64,000 bases of DNA, taken from Breviolum minutum Mf 1.05b.01. Taxonomy: Eukaryota > Sar > Dinophyceae > Suessiales > Symbiodiniaceae. The notes under the pieces are model-generated. The model ran no database searches and was not told the origin of the DNA. It saw nothing but the letters and a program-made list of their open reading frames with translations. Each line of letters starts with the position of its first letter. Within the stretch, counting starts at the first letter, position 1. The stretch is from assembly GCA_000507305.1 (NCBI GenBank), contig DF240754.1, positions 3,986 to 67,985 of the forward strand. Direction: 5' to 3'. Shown piece after piece: positions 1 through 10,675 of this stretch. The position numbers and the translations under genes are program-made.

Positions 1-113
<113 letters not shown>

Positions 114-375
114 GGTTTTTTTGAGTTGTGGTGTTTGCGTTTTTTGTATTTTGTTTGTGTTGTGTTTGTGTGGGTTGCCCCCATAAGGTTTTCATTTCGC
201 TACCTAATGGCTCTCAGTGCGCTTTTCTTCGTCCCTTCTTGTCTTGTGCACCGTAGACTCCGGAATAGTCATCAGTTTCTGACTCATTCGACCGTGGAGG
301 CAATTTGTTTGTAATTCGCTGTTGCTTTAAATTGTTTGGACTTTTTGTTGTGACTGTGTGGTTGTTTAGTTTCCT

Positions 376-748
376 ATGTCCGAAACTGATCATTACGCGC
401 TGACTGAAGGGCGAACCGTCCGGGACCATTTTCGGCACCCAAGCAGCTCCCAGCGAAAAAAAAAGGTTTTTCTCCTGCCTTGGTGCCGCACTCGGCGTTT
501 TGGATTTTTCATGCAAGACTTTGACCACTTTGGCTCTCGCCGCGTGTGTGGCAACAAGTTTAACAAAAACGTCGGTCAGGTCGCACCAAGTTGCTCAGTC
601 GTCACAGGCGCATTGCCCAACAGTGACAGTGGCAATGTACACCTTTGCAAAGGCGTTCGAACCCATCGCAGTTGTTTTTGAGCAACTTCTGAGCAGGCCC
701 TTTGAAGATGCTGGATGGAATGTATTCTTCCAAACATTGGAGGAGTGA
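376..748 (+). CDS. possible exon-like open region
   Basis: GC-richer stretch with two overlapping open + frames (376-681 and 500-748) in a T-rich surround. The frame ending at 748 contains the pieces LALAACVATSL and FAKAFEPIAVVFEQLLS. I recognise no family and cannot choose the frame. A segment at 745-806 continues open in a third frame. Confidence 0.25.
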
Positions 749-750
749 AC

Positions 751-1782
751 ATGGATACGAAGACTCTTGCGATTACTGGACATTGCTTCTCTCAAGAGCA
801 ATGCTGAAAGGGTGTTTCAGCATTTTATGCACGTATGACCAAGAACATTTCTCTGCAATTTGGCTGTCTTGTTTTTCTTTGTTGTGTTCGACTTTGTTGG
901 GTTTTTGCTTGGTTTGTTGGTGTTTTTTTCGTTTGCTTTTGCTTTCGGAACTTAGTTGTGAGTTCATTGGTCCTCAAAAGAATTGGACTGCCATACCTCT
1001 AGGTACCGCAGCCTTGGGCTTTCGCGGGCATCCAAGGGAAAAAACAATTTCATTAATCCCACAGAGAAGTAGTTGTTTCTGTTTTAGCGAGATTGCTTCA
1101 CCAGCATGACAACGTATTCATGTAGCCATTGTTCCATTTATAGAACGTATGATTTCCTTCTATTTAAACTGGTACTTTGGGTTTAAGATCTTTCGTTGAA
1201 TAAAATTACAAAAACAACACGGCTTCGGCTTCGATTTTTGAAGACGGCATAGATCGCTCAACTTGCACATGGGGGGTTCGAATTCCCACATTTATTGCTG
1301 TTTTGGCTCAAACTAGCGAAATTGACCAGAAAACACGTGCAGGGTGGATTTCTTTACATTTGTATGAACAAACCAACGCTATCAAAAAAATGTTCCAACG
1401 AGCGCATGTCCCACGTAGTCATGGTGGTGTTTTGTCCTATCATTTCAACTTCTTTTATCTCTCTAAGATTATTTCGGTTGGATAACGAAGGTGATAACTT
1501 GTGGGGCCACCAGGGTCGCTGTCCTGCAGTTTTGCTTTGGGGCGGCGCGAATTTTTTGGTCACACAAGGATTGAGCCGGTATGAATGAACTTTTTTGAAG
1601 CAACGGCAACCATGGGTGTTTTGGCTGCGTATCAACTCGAGCGATTTTTTTACCTTTCTTGGTCTAATATGGTAACTGTGTTGTTTTGGTGGAGAATTTC
1701 CCCCCGTTTGGGTGAGTGAATTTTCTTGTAAAAATTGGAAAACGGAAGCTAACAGCTATGAGCAAACGGACATGATTTAGTC
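751..1782. other. no firm gene; T-rich spacer
   Basis: Runs of T and scattered short open frames only. A 17-codon open piece (FEATATMGVLAAYQLER) lies at about 1598-1650. An 11-base match to the end of the dinoflagellate spliced leader lies near 1301, but is too short to call. Confidence 0.4.
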
Positions 1783-1786
1783 ATGA

Positions 1787-2016
1787 ATGATTTTTTTTGT
1801 TGCGTACATTCCACAAAGCTGGTACTTGTGGTCTTTGGTGATGCTTCGTTGCTATGGACTTCTTGCTTTCTTCATGGCCGTGACAGCGGATCAGGTCTCC
1901 CGAAACGTGTGGGGTTCCCTTCATCAGGTGGTTTGCCAACATGGCTGGGTGGAATTTTCCTTGATTTTTAGAGCAATATCATGTAAGAATGGCTGTTTTT
2001 TTGGTTGGACCAGAAG
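1787..2016 (+). CDS. possible exon ending at a GTAAGA donor
   Basis: Open frame containing MLRCYGLLAFFMAVTADQ and HQVVCQHGWVEFSLIF, followed at 2017 by GTAAGA, a good 5' splice site. No family recognised. The start is not defined by a clear acceptor. Confidence 0.3.
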
Positions 2017-2180
2017 GTAAGACAACTATACCAACCAACATATCAGTGAGTTATTGTGTCACATCAACTCATCTGCACCTATACTAAGATCTGTGGATGC
2101 TTCAGGAATGCTACATTACCTGGGATGTATAAAACCCTATATGTAAATACTAAGATAAAAAGGAATCAATCATTACATAA

Positions 2181-2295
2181 ATTACCCATTTGGGGGGAAT
2201 GAAACCAATGCAAATGAATGGAAAGTTTTGAGGGATTTCCCATGTATGTTCATGCATTGTTTGGGTTGGTAGTTCCTCATGATTCATGCAGAAAT
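2181..2295 (+). repeat. family R repeat, copy 1
   Basis: Contains a CCCATTTGGGGGGAAT-like start and the core GAGGGATTTCCCATGTATG followed by GTTTGGGTTGGTA. The same order of words recurs at 4131-4248, 9325-9462 and 39628-39747, so this is a dispersed repeat. Confidence 0.7.
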
Positions 2296-2500
2296 TTCAT
2301 ATCTCCAACAGGTGAACCCAGCAATTTTGCCTTGTTAATTCATCAGCCGACCCCATGATAAACCCAACAACCAACCAACCAACCTCACCTGGTGATACAA
2401 CCTCACCTCTGGGCAGGGAAACCCCCATCGACTTCTGACCTTGGATTCTACAAACTTCACCTGGGCCATGCGGGCCTATCCCAGGTTGGGCTTGCGGAAA

Positions 2501-2877
2501 TATGGCTGGTCAACCTACACCCTGGAAGATGAACGGCTGGAACCTACAGCCATCACCCATGAAAAGAAAGGAAAATGATCTGAACCAAACCTCCATGAGG
2601 ACATGTTCCATGTTAATCTTCCACGGTGTATAAATGGAGGGACATCAACGCCCACCCCTTTTTTAATGGCCGAAAGTCTATGGATAACTGGGGGTTTATG
2701 AGCTTTATGGGGCCCTTACAAGTGGAGTTATAAAAATAACCCTACTTATAACTGCTAGGGGCCTGCCTTGTACCCTCCTTAAAGTAACCCCCCGCAGAAA
2801 CAAGGCCGTAATAAGGCTTTATTAACCCCTTGTTCCTGAGGGGTGTACGTTGGTGCGGGTAGGTTGACCAGCCATGA
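2501..2877. mobile_element. family J inverted-repeat element carrying other insertions
   Basis: The left end ATGGCTGGTCAACCTACACC (2502) is matched in inverse by GTAGGTTGACCAGCCAT (2859-2875). At about 375 bp it is longer than other J copies. It holds remnants with family B-like words (GGGGCCCTTACAAG at 2700-2715), so it looks nested. J copies also lie at 27.6, 43.3 and 60.56 kb. Confidence 0.65.
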
Positions 2878-2966
2878 GGTTTGGGAGATGGAACTTTAAA
2901 ATGCAAAAAGGGATAAAAAACCCATCAACAAATTGGGCCAAAAAGGGTGATCTCATGATTTTCAGG

Positions 2967-2968
2967 GC

Positions 2969-3000
<32 letters not shown>

Positions 3001-3003
3001 TTT
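2967..3003 (+). repeat. (CTTT)n microsatellite
   Basis: About nine CTTT units, preceded by GGGCT and followed by T-rich DNA. Confidence 0.9.
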
Positions 3004-3532
3004 TCTGTACCTTTGTATCTTTGGATGACATGTAATCTATCTCCATGCAATACAATATGAATATATACGACATGTATATATGGATTTACTGTAGATATCT
3101 ATATACACAATCACAAGTCTGGGTTCATCGCCAAAGTCTAGGATCAGGCAATCATTTCAAAACATTGAGTCGAAATTTCCAGCTGGTGGGTGCGAAGATA
3201 TTCACCCAGATAATCTGCATAAACAGATAGCAACAAAGTGCTTCAAGATATGCATGTTTGGCTGGGGTCCATCCGGGATTCCTTCAACCAAATCTGCCCT
3301 GTGAAAACAAAACGGGGGGTGGGTGGGTAACTGATGTCCATAAACATAGCAACATCCGGAAGTTTTTGGTGAAAAATCTTCTGCAATTGAAACCGACCGT
3401 TTCTTTCGGGCTTACACCTCCCAAAAACCAGCATGGATACCCAAAGTGATGCTTTGAAAGAGGTGACTCCTTGTATATATATAGCCATTTTTGATATTTA
3501 TTTAATATCTATATTATACTTCTAGGTATTTA

Positions 3533-3638
3533 CACTCGGTAAAACTAACATAGCCCTTGAGAATGGGCCATCCCAAAAGGAAACAATCGTCTTCCTATCA
3601 TCCTTTTTCAGGGGGAAAAATGTTGGTTTCAGGGAGGG
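3533..3638. mobile_element. family F introner-like element
   Basis: Begins CACTCGGTAAAACTAACATA after TA and ends with GGTTTCAGGGAGGG before TA. The right end resembles family C, so families C and F share terminal words. TA stands at both flanks. Confidence 0.65.
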
Positions 3639-3648
3639 TATGTCCATC

Positions 3649-3775
3649 TATCTGGGCAAATTGTAACGACCAAACCGCCGAGGTCACCTTAAATTGTGGT
3701 TTAGTAAGGGAATCCCCCCAAAATCCTGGTTAATTTAGGTTTAGGAATTATACTAATGTGCCCAGATCTATATCT
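3649..3775. mobile_element. family Q inverted-repeat element
   Basis: Ends CTATCTGGGCAAATTGTA and TAATGTGCCCAGATCTATA are inverse to each other. The interior GTAAGGGAATCCCCCCAAA matches the interiors at 39240-39349 and 58590-58625. Confidence 0.6.
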
Positions 3776-4130
3776 ACTCCGGCTCTCGCAAAAATGCTTG
3801 CCACAGGATGCTGTTGCTTTTTTACGCTCCATGGTGTCCCTTGGTGTCCCTTGAAATTGAGGGGTTGTTGAGTCAATTTCCTTAAAGATGGGGACCTTAC
3901 CATGTATGATATAGATAGGTATACACATAATATATATATATATAATATGTATTTCTCAAATACTCCGATTTATGTCTGTCATTTCTGGTGGTTTCAATGT
4001 TTTTGCATGCATTTTGTCCAAGTGTCGGCCATTTTTGTCGATACCACTCAGCGACATCAAAACGGCTCATGAGATGATTTGGTTGGGCTCCTAGGCAATT
4101 TCAATGGCTTAGAGGTAATTTCAATTTCGA
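3776..4130. other. no gene seen
   Basis: AT-rich sequence with a TATATA tract at 3931-3950. A GTGTCCCTTG word is repeated in tandem at 3834-3853. No convincing open frame. Confidence 0.5.
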
Positions 4131-4248
4131 ACAGGGGTCATTAAATGGGACCCATTTTGGGGGAATCAAACAATAGAAATGTATGGAAGGTTTTGAGGGA
4201 TTTCCCATGTATGTTCATGCATTGTTTGGGTTGGTAACATCATGACGC
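4131..4248 (+). repeat. family R repeat, copy 2
   Basis: Carries GGGTCATTAAATGGGACCCA, then the GAGGGATTTCCCATGTATG and GTTTGGGTTGGTA words of the other R copies. Confidence 0.7.
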
Positions 4249-4926
4249 CTTTAGAATTTCATCCTCCGACAGGTTCCAATTGCTGCGTGTTGCTTCAATG
4301 AAAGGATTCTGACAATTTCTCATTGAATTGATTTCGAATGATTTTCTTGAAAAAAAACAAAACATTTCATGACCCTCCACAGTACCTGTCAAAACCAAGA
4401 TTTATATAATTTAATAAGGTTTTATCTTTTTTCGGGTCGATAGCGCTTAAGAACTCTCGCATAAAAAGCCGTATTCCTCAAATGGTGAAGGGTACTGAAA
4501 GAAGATTGGACTCATGTGGAAACACAGAACATGTTGCAGGTAAGATCTTGTTATGTAAAAAATTGATGGTGCAATTCTATTTGTATTTTTCCTACACCTC
4601 AGGGGGTTAGGAAAAAAAGGGTGTCCTTTCATCCATCTTCAGTTTGCACAAAGCTGTTAGCTCAAAAAGATGGTACCGAAACAGCTAACAGCTGATTGGT
4701 CGTTGTCCGGGTTGTTTCTAGTGGTTTGCTCACGTTGATTCTTTCATTTCTTCTTCATCTGCTGGGTTGGCCCCTGCAACTTTCTGGTTCATCAATGTGT
4801 TTTGGGCTGCTGTGATTTTGTTGGAAGGAAGCTCATTGAAAGATACATGGCTGAAATTTTTTTGACAACCACATCCAAGAAATGGCTGAGACATGGTAAA
4901 ATTTTTAACCAAACATAAGTTGGGGG
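4249..4926. other. mostly unassigned; weak open region near 4730-4918
   Basis: AT-rich with short frames. From about 4735 to 4918 one frame stays open (containing FVGRKLIERYMAEIF) and a second one is nearly as good, so coding status cannot be settled. Confidence 0.3.
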
Positions 4927-5041
4927 GTTGCTACCCTCGTAGAGAAGCAAGTCGCGAAAGGGTGTCGTGTGCTGAGGTGGACATAGCCGTACCCTGGAAC
5001 CTGAAGTGCGCAAAGCCGCCGAAATTCTCCAGGCCTGGCAG
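4927..5041 (+). CDS. exon-like segments, two frames
   Basis: The first piece, 4927-4986, reads VATLVEKQVAKGCRVLRW before a stop. The second begins after GCTGAG at 4977 and reads HSRTLEPEVRKAAEILQAWQ to 5041. The second has the look of an amphipathic helix and sits behind a plausible acceptor. Since the frames differ, these are either two exons or a decayed one. No family recognised. Confidence 0.45.
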
Positions 5042-5126
5042 GGTAGTTGAAGCAAGAATCCAAGGGTGCGAATAGAAGAATGTTGAAAAAACATGTCTTA
5101 GACAAGTTTCAAGGTGGTGGATATTA

Positions 5127-5247
5127 CCCTTCCTGAAACTAACAGCAAGTTTGCACCTAAAAATGGATGATTGTTAAAATATTCATTTCCTTTTGGGTGC
5201 TTTTAGCCTATTTTCAGGGGTTTTTCCCCTCTTAGTTTCAGGGAGGG
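5127..5247. mobile_element. family C introner-like element with TA duplication
   Basis: Perfect-looking ends CCCTTCCTGAAACTAACAGC and TTAGTTTCAGGGAGGG, flanked by TA on each side. Without it the flanks join to an open frame reading TSFKVVDISDF, which starts after CTTAG at 5101. Confidence 0.75.
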
Positions 5248-5429
5248 TAGTGACTTTTTGTTTGTTTTCTTTTTAAATAGTTGTTGATGCAGCAAGATGT
5301 GATTTTTTGTATGTGTTTCATGGTGACATCACAGAAGGGTGTTGAAAGTACCATCGTTAAAGAGGCAAGTGGTTGGAACAGGTAGTTTCCCTCTCCCCCC
5401 GGTTTGGTGGTTGGAAAGAGGATTTTTTC

Positions 5430-5573
5430 CGGCAGATATGCCCAGATAAGAGAGATGTCGTAGAGGAAGCAAGTCAGGCGCAAAGTGTCAGGGCGAAACC
5501 AAAGGAGAGAAGGAGAGGTAGGAGAAGAGGAGGCAATGGTACAGGGAAAACGCAACTTTTTTTTTTGGAGTGA
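5430..5573 (+). CDS. possible basic exon
   Basis: Open frame with CPDKRDVVEEASQAQS followed by an arginine-rich run (KERRRGRRRGG). A second overlapping frame is also open. Purine-rich; low confidence and no family recognised. Confidence 0.25.
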   Translation, partial: RQICPDKRDVVEEASQAQSVRAKPKERRRGRRRGGNGTGKTQLFFLE

Positions 5574-5877
5574 AGATCTCCCGTTCCTGACGAGAAACTT
5601 TATCATATTCTCTAACACCCCAAGACTGTTTCTCTTTTCTCAGTCATTCGAAAAACACCTCAACAGTGTCAGCGTGTCCAAACCTAACTTTTCCAGAACA
5701 TCAAAACAGGGAGTCAGGAATATGTTCTTAAACTAATCTTTCATAGAATCCCTGCGCAAGGAAATATTGCATTGAACATATCACCATCCAGCTTTTTTGA
5801 CTTTCCACTTACACTCCCGTAAACTACCAGGAGGTATTTTCCAGGGAAAGATAGGGAAAATCCTTCCATGTCTATAT

Positions 5878-5980
5878 GGATGTTTCCGAAAATAGCGGTA
5901 CCCCCAAATCATCCATTTTAATAGGGTTTTCCATGATTTTCACCATCCATTGTGGGGTATCCCTATTTTTGGAAACACCC
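5878..5980. mobile_element. family G inverted-repeat element
   Basis: Ends GGATGTTTCCGAAAATAG and CCTATTTTTGGAAACACCC, interior AATCATCCATTTTAATAGGG as in the copies at 7523, 54913 and 57564. This copy has no clear flanking duplication. Confidence 0.75.
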
Positions 5981-6042
5981 AAAAAATGTTTCCGGAGTTG
6001 TACCGGAGAGGGGACCCTCATGGGAACGACTTTGTTTTGCAG

Positions 6043-6120
6043 GGTACTGTGGTTGTCGCAAAGATCGTTCCTTGGCTGTTGGGTTTTCTTGCTGGGGATG
6101 GCAAGATGACTTGATGGGAC
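6043..6120 (+). CDS. internal exon with AG and GTAAGC borders
   Basis: Preceded by TTTTGCAG and followed at 6121 by GTAAGC. Only the third frame is open across all 78 bases (CRKDRSLAVGFSCWGW then QDDLMG). Another frame (TVVVAKIVPWLLGFLAGDG) looks hydrophobic but stops at 6112. Family not recognised. Confidence 0.5.
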
Positions 6121-6360
6121 GTAAGCAGGTGACCGTGACCATTCAAAACCGGACGTTTTTTTTTTGATTCGAAGCCAAGGGGATGGAAGCTCTTAAAAGT
6201 GGAGCTCTTTGTTTGGTCCTTTTTTTTTGTTTCTGGAGGTCATAAAAATGAAGACAATCTTTCTGTGTAGTAGACCAAAAGAAATCTTGAGCAATAAATT
6301 TTGAAAGGTCGTCCATTTTTTGCATTCTTCCTACCTGACGTCTTTTTTGAACCCTTCCAG

Positions 6361-6490
6361 GTTTCTTACGGGAAATTTCGGAACCAGTGGGGAGTTTGCT
6401 GGGGTCGTTCTGCCCATTGAGGATGCCAGCTTAGAAGTAGAAGTGGCCGACGAGTCGGGGTCGCCCAAAACGGTGAAGGTTCGTTGGTGA
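6361..6490 (+). CDS. exon of unknown acidic protein
   Basis: Follows the acceptor CCCTTCCAG. The frame from 6362 reads FLTGNFGTSGEFAGVVLP, then an acidic stretch (EDASLEVEVADESGSP), and stops at 6488. Composition is typical of coding DNA and unlike its neighbours. The donor may be GTTCGT at 6479. No homologue recognised. Confidence 0.6.
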
Positions 6491-7344
6491 TCAGCCGGCT
6501 GAAAGGCTGACCCCCAAGAAGTGTAGGTGAAGGTTGTTTTTGGCTCACATGCACAAACGTATGTCGCAGGAGTTCAGGCAAGAGTGAAAAGGGTGGGCTT
6601 TTTTGTTGAATGGATTGCCGCATAGCGATGCGGAAGGGAGCGATGAACGGATTCTAAATTTATAACCCCCCTTTTTGATGACCTTATAATTGGGTTTGCC
6701 TGGGGTTATTTCAGCCCTACATATAAGTGGAGTCATTTCACCCTACTTATAGCTGGTTTTTGGGGCCGCCCTTGTACTAGTACCAATCTTTTTTTTTGTT
6801 GTTGACCCCTTTTTTTAGTCACCAGCAGTTCTTCATTTTGTTGCGGCCCGAGTTTGAAAGCTATAGCATGAACCAAAAACTTGAGTGCTTTGGAGACTGT
6901 GATGTGTGCCATGTAAGAAGTTACGTATATAACTAACTACAGTAGGTATCAGTAGGTCAAGTCAACAAGAAGAGCCCAACAAATTCTTTGCTCATCTTTG
7001 CCAATTGTTTCACCAAAAAAAACCTGAAACTTCGTCAAAAACATCTTTTGGGAATCACATTTTATTGTTAGTTTACTCTGTCGTCATTTGGTGTCCAATT
7101 CGAACAGCTTCAGCAGGGCCGAGATAAAGCATCTAAAATCTCCCAATCTGGTTTATACGATGATCGTACGCACTTAGGAGGTGGCCCTTTGATGATGGGG
7201 AAGCATCAAGTTGTATACAAACTTCAACAGCCCAAAAAATCGCACAAAATACTTGGATACCAGAGAAATGATCTACTAACCACCTTTGTTCGTATGCAAT
7301 TTTTGGTTTATAGAAAAACACGTTTCTACCGTGAACTCACCGTT
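6491..7344. other. unassigned spacer with a family B-like fragment
   Basis: 6690-6775 holds CTACATATAAGTGGAGTCAT and ends GGGGCCGCCCTTGTA, a degenerate B copy. The rest is AT-rich and has no convincing exon. Confidence 0.4.
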
Positions 7345-7680
7345 TTTAAGGTTTGGAATTGCCGCATATCCTGGGCTATTTCTGCTGCAGAAGGGGAGCT
7401 ATGTGCCTTGGGTGTATGGAACAAGGGGAGGTGGTGGGATGGGGAAGTTCACCTGATCCCCAGGGACCTTTTAAGGGGATGGAAAAAGGTCATGAATCGA
7501 AGCACCCCGAAGGGTTTCATTTGGGTGTTTCCGAAAATAGTGGGTTTTCCCCGCCAAATCATCCATTTTAATAGGGTTTTCCATGATTTTCACCATCCAT
7601 TTTGGGGTACCCCTATTTTTGGGGAAACACCCATTTATTTGGTAGTCTCAGAGTTTTGGTTGTACACTGCGGTACTGTAG
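7345..7680 (+). CDS. exon interrupted by a family G element
   Basis: An open + frame contains ISAAEGELCALGVWNKG, then RWWDGEVHLIPRDLLRG and MNRSTPKGF. The G element 7523-7632 follows. Removing it and one ATTT duplication gives STPKGFIYLVVSEFWLY and a stop at 7678. The element plus duplication is 114 nt, so the frame also runs through it. Function unknown. Confidence 0.55.
   Translation, partial: FKVWNCRISWAISAAEGELCALGVWNKGRWWDGEVHLIPRDLLRGWKKVMNRSTPKGFIWVFPKIVGFPRQIIHFNRVFHDFHHPFWGTPIFGETPIYLVVSEFWLYTAVL
7523..7632. mobile_element. family G element with 4 bp duplication
   Basis: Ends GGGTGTTTCCGAAAATAG and CTATTTTTGGGGAAACACCC. Flanked on both sides by ATTT (7519-7522 and 7633-7636), a clean target duplication. 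Confidence 0.85.
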
Positions 7681-7746
7681 TTCACATTCTGGGAATGAAA
7701 AAAAAGGCGATGCTTCAAATTGACGCTTCTTCGTGAAGCTAAGATA

Positions 7747-7946
7747 CGGGTGATGGAAGAAATCCCAAACAACCACCTGGAATGTATAGAACCCTATGAA
7801 AAAATGATATATAAAACCATATCAACTGGTGATTGCTGGATTTCTGAACCATCAACCGTATCACCTGAAAATGGATGGTTAGAAGATGATCCTTTCCTTT
7901 CAGGTCTCGGGCCTATTTTCAGGGGCCAAGCTGCTCTTAGTTGTAG
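7747..7946. mobile_element. family D element beside a family C remnant
   Basis: 7747-7858 is D in reverse: CGGGTGATGGAAGAAATCC at the left and GGATTTCTGAACCATCAACC at the right, with TA at both sides. From 7861 the interior of a C element continues (CACCTGAAAATGGATGG) to 7946, where the decayed C end leaves GTTGTAG, used as the apparent acceptor of the next exon. Confidence 0.7.
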
Positions 7947-8042
7947 GACGGGTCCCTCGCTGAAGTCCGATCCGAGGTCAAGGCCATTTTGTTTTCACCC
8001 CTTCTCAGATTCATGCCTTCAACAGCTGTTTGGGGGGGATGA
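7947..8042 (+). CDS. exon of unknown protein
   Basis: Starts directly after TTAGTTGTAG, the end of a C element. Reads DGSLAEVRSEVKAILFSP then LLRFMPSTAVWGG and stops at 8040. A clear change to coding composition. No family recognised. Confidence 0.6.
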   Translation, partial: DGSLAEVRSEVKAILFSPLLRFMPSTAVWGG

Positions 8043-8158
8043 TTCTTTCAAAGAAAAAGCCACTTTCTGTACTTCTGCTGGTTGATTTTGGATTTGTATT
8101 TTTTTTGGTCCACCTTCCGACCGTTCAAAATGACAAGACGTGGTCCACCTTTCCGCAG

Positions 8159-8270
8159 GGTCTCGCAGGAATCTGCGGTTGATTTCTCAACTGACGCTGA
8201 AATGTCAGCAACTATGAGACCAACAAGTTCACGTATCCTTCCTGAAAACCCCAATTTTTTGTGCTTCTAG
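8159..8270 (+). CDS. exon of unknown protein
   Basis: After TTTCCGCAG the frame reads VSQESAVDFSTDAEMSAT and MRPTSSRILPENP. A donor-like GTATCC lies at 8233, otherwise it stops at 8268. Serine- and threonine-rich; no family recognised. Confidence 0.5.
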
Positions 8271-8489
8271 TACCTGTTTTGGGTATGTGTACACCATGGT
8301 CCTATACTTTATGGCAACTGGGAATGTGAGCCCTAAAAGTTTTGGGGTACATGCATATTAGCTCTAGCCCTAAAAACGAAGAAGTTCTTGCAAGGCAAGA
8401 TTCGGTCCCTCGCGATTGAAAAATCATCCTTCAGTCCATGGTTTTTCCATGTGGAATTCCAGCATGGACTGTCGTGAACCAACAACTAG

Positions 8490-8584
8490 GTGGCGGTTTC
8501 AAGGATTTTTTATTTTTACCCCTGTTTGGGGAAATGAACATATTTGACTAATATTTCCCAAATGGGGGTGAAACCACCAACTAG
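8490..8584. mobile_element. family H element
   Basis: GGTGGCGGTTTCAAGGATTT at the left, GGGTGAAACCACCAACTAG at the right, interior TATTTTTACCCCTGTTTGGGG. Seven further copies or fragments occur in the window. Confidence 0.75.
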
Positions 8585-8652
8585 ACAACCAATGTCTTCA
8601 GTTTTCATTGCAATCAACAAGGGTATTTCATGAACCAGAATCCGCTGTGATA

Positions 8653-8884
8653 CCCCATCTGAAACTCACAGCAAGTTTTTTCCCTGAGAATAGACCGAGA
8701 CCTGAAAAGGGAAGGATCATCTTCCAACCATCAATTTTCAGGTGCTACTGTTGATGGTTCAGAAATCCAGCTAACCAGTTGATATGGTTTAGATATCCCA
8801 TTCTTTACATGGGTTTTAGCACCATCCCAGGTGGTTTTCTCGCCGGATTTCTTCTTATCACCCGTATCCTAGTTTCAGGGAGGG
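8653..8884. mobile_element. family C element with a family D element nested in it
   Basis: Outer ends CCCCATCTGAAACTCACAGC and CCTAGTTTCAGGGAGGG, TA at both flanks. The D copy 8748-8864 (CTGTTGATGGTTCAGAAATCC to the CACCCG end) splits it, again with TA on each side. So D transposed after C was in place. Confidence 0.75.
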
Positions 8885-9033
8885 TAAATCTCGCCTCTGA
8901 AAAGGAAGAGTTCTCTGGCCGCCGTGCCGCGGCGTCATTGGTCGACTGGGTGCGCAGCAAAGTAGGTGCGCAGCAGCCCGACCTGAGCAGTGACCAATTC
9001 ACCATGGTGGATTGGCTGTCTTTTGGGGGATAA
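8885..9033 (+). CDS. exon of unknown protein
   Basis: Begins at the right border of the nested C/D element. Reads NLASEKEEFSGRRAAASLV then DWVRSKVGAQQPDLSSDQF and TMVDWLSFGG, stop at 9031. High GC against an AT-rich surround makes coding status likely. Family not recognised. Confidence 0.6.
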
Positions 9034-9324
9034 TACTAGACAGTTACATAGGGACTACAATATGCCATTATATATACACATGTATAGGCCGGGATGTTGC
9101 AGGGATCTGAAATAAATGCCAGCCATTCTTTTGGGGATCAAACTTGATGCCCAAAAATGTAGGGGTAAAAATTTGAGGAAATGATTTCGCATGAAGTTTG
9201 GGGACAGGTGTCATCATATATGGACCCCTAGGTTGGGATGGAAGTTTTTTGAGAAACCCGTTGGGGGGGGGTTTACATACAACATCTTGGCGACAGAAAA
9301 GAAAAACACCCATCACATTTGGAC

Positions 9325-9462
9325 GCTTGGGTCATTAAATCGGGCCCCATTTTGGGGGGGAATCAAACTTGATGCAAATGTATATGGTATAGTAATTTTG
9401 AGGGATTTCTCCTTTTTTGTGCATGAAGTTTGGGTTGGTAATTCATCATGAATCATGACCCC
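9325..9462 (+). repeat. family R repeat, copy 3
   Basis: Has GGGTCATTAAATCGGGCCCC, TTTTGAGGGATTTCTCC and GTTTGGGTTGGTA in the R order. A partial relative lies just upstream at 9113-9220. Confidence 0.65.
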
Positions 9463-10162
9463 TGCTTGGTCATGGATCTCCCATTTCCAATCATCCATGG
9501 GCTGAAAAATCTTTTTTCGAGGCACACTGATGCCTAGCAATTCTGTCACAAAAGTATGGCTCCTGGCACCTGGGTGGTTGGCTATTTGTAATTGCCGTGG
9601 GATACACGAGATTTATTCAAAACCACGGAGCCCCTTCATGACCTTTCTTTTTGAAGGTCGGGGCCCCCCGAAAAAAACGAGGCCGAAATTTCCTATCAAA
9701 ACAAGGGGGTTCCATTTGGGTTCTAGGTACATATAACACATACGTAATGGTGGTGCCCTCCCATATAGGATACGTTCGGGGGGGGATCATCTCGGAAGGC
9801 GGCCGAAGTGGGATCTAAATTTCTACCCCCAAAAAAAAGGGGTATCTCGTGATGAATCGCGAGGCACAAAAATCGATTGAAGATGACATGTATCTGTATT
9901 GGTGTGAAAGCTTCAACATCAATCTTGGTCATTAATCTACTTCACAAGCATATGCTGTTTGACTCCCTTCTTCCAAATACAGAATCCCATTCTGAGATGC
10001 GAAACCTTCCAACCCCATCAGATATATGTTGGAAAGGTCGATTCACTTGCAAATTTAGCCTTGGAAAGATACCAACCTACCCTCCCTGAAACAACCAGTT
10101 TGACAGTTCGCCCAATAAAAGATCAATGGTTTGGAAGATGGGGGCCCGGGCAACTTTCCTAG
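9463..10162. other. no firm gene
   Basis: Short frames only. 10080-10100 has TACCCTCCCTGAAACAACCAG, a left end of family C whose partner is not evident. Confidence 0.4.
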
Positions 10163-10442
10163 TTCAAGATGGGCCTACAAGGTGGGCCCCCTACCAGATA
10201 TAACTTGGGTTATAACTTACTCCTATAACTAGGGTGAAATCACCCCAGTTACCTAATTATAAGGCCATTTATAGGGGCCCCATAACTCCATTTGAGAACT
10301 GGCAGGGGCCCATCTTGTAGGTGGTTTGGAGATGATGGTTGTAGGTTTCCGGACCAAAAGATGCCCTGATTTTTTCAGGGGCGAAACTTGCTGCTTTTTT
10401 CGTTTCGAAAGGACCTCCTTTGGAGTTGATGAACAGCACTGA
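10163..10442 (+). CDS. exon interrupted by a family B element
   Basis: After TTTCCTAG the frame reads FKMG, is cut by the B element (10178-10317), and resumes at 10320. With the element and one TA removed it reads FKMGLGGLEMMVVGFRT then KRCPDFFRGETCCFFRFE and SFGVDEQH, stop at 10440; 45 codons stay open. Cysteine- and phenylalanine-rich; family unknown. Confidence 0.55.
10178..10317. mobile_element. family B introner-like element
   Basis: CAAGGTGGGCCCCCTACCAG at the left, GGCAGGGGCCCATCTTG at the right, with TA duplications at 10176 and 10318. Interior holds the repeated words TATAACT and GGCCATTTATAGGGGC of the family. Confidence 0.85.
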
Positions 10443-10675
10443 GCAGTTGCAGGACATTTCCAACAGCCACCCAACCGGGGGGAGAAGTCGTAAGACGTAA
10501 ACGTAAAACGGGGGGAGTTGTGACGTTGGAGTTTGAAACATTTTGTAATTTTGTCCTTGTTTTTTGGTGGGGGAAAGATTTAAAGATGTGACTTTCTTTT
10601 TCCCGAAAGGTAAGTTACCTGCACCGAAATTTAACGAATAGATACCCCAAATAGGCATACTTGAAGCCGGAGATA

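Noticed and set aside
1295..1315. TTTTGGCTCAA match to the dinoflagellate spliced leader
   Set aside because: Only 11 bases match and the preceding bases differ; expected by chance in this much DNA.
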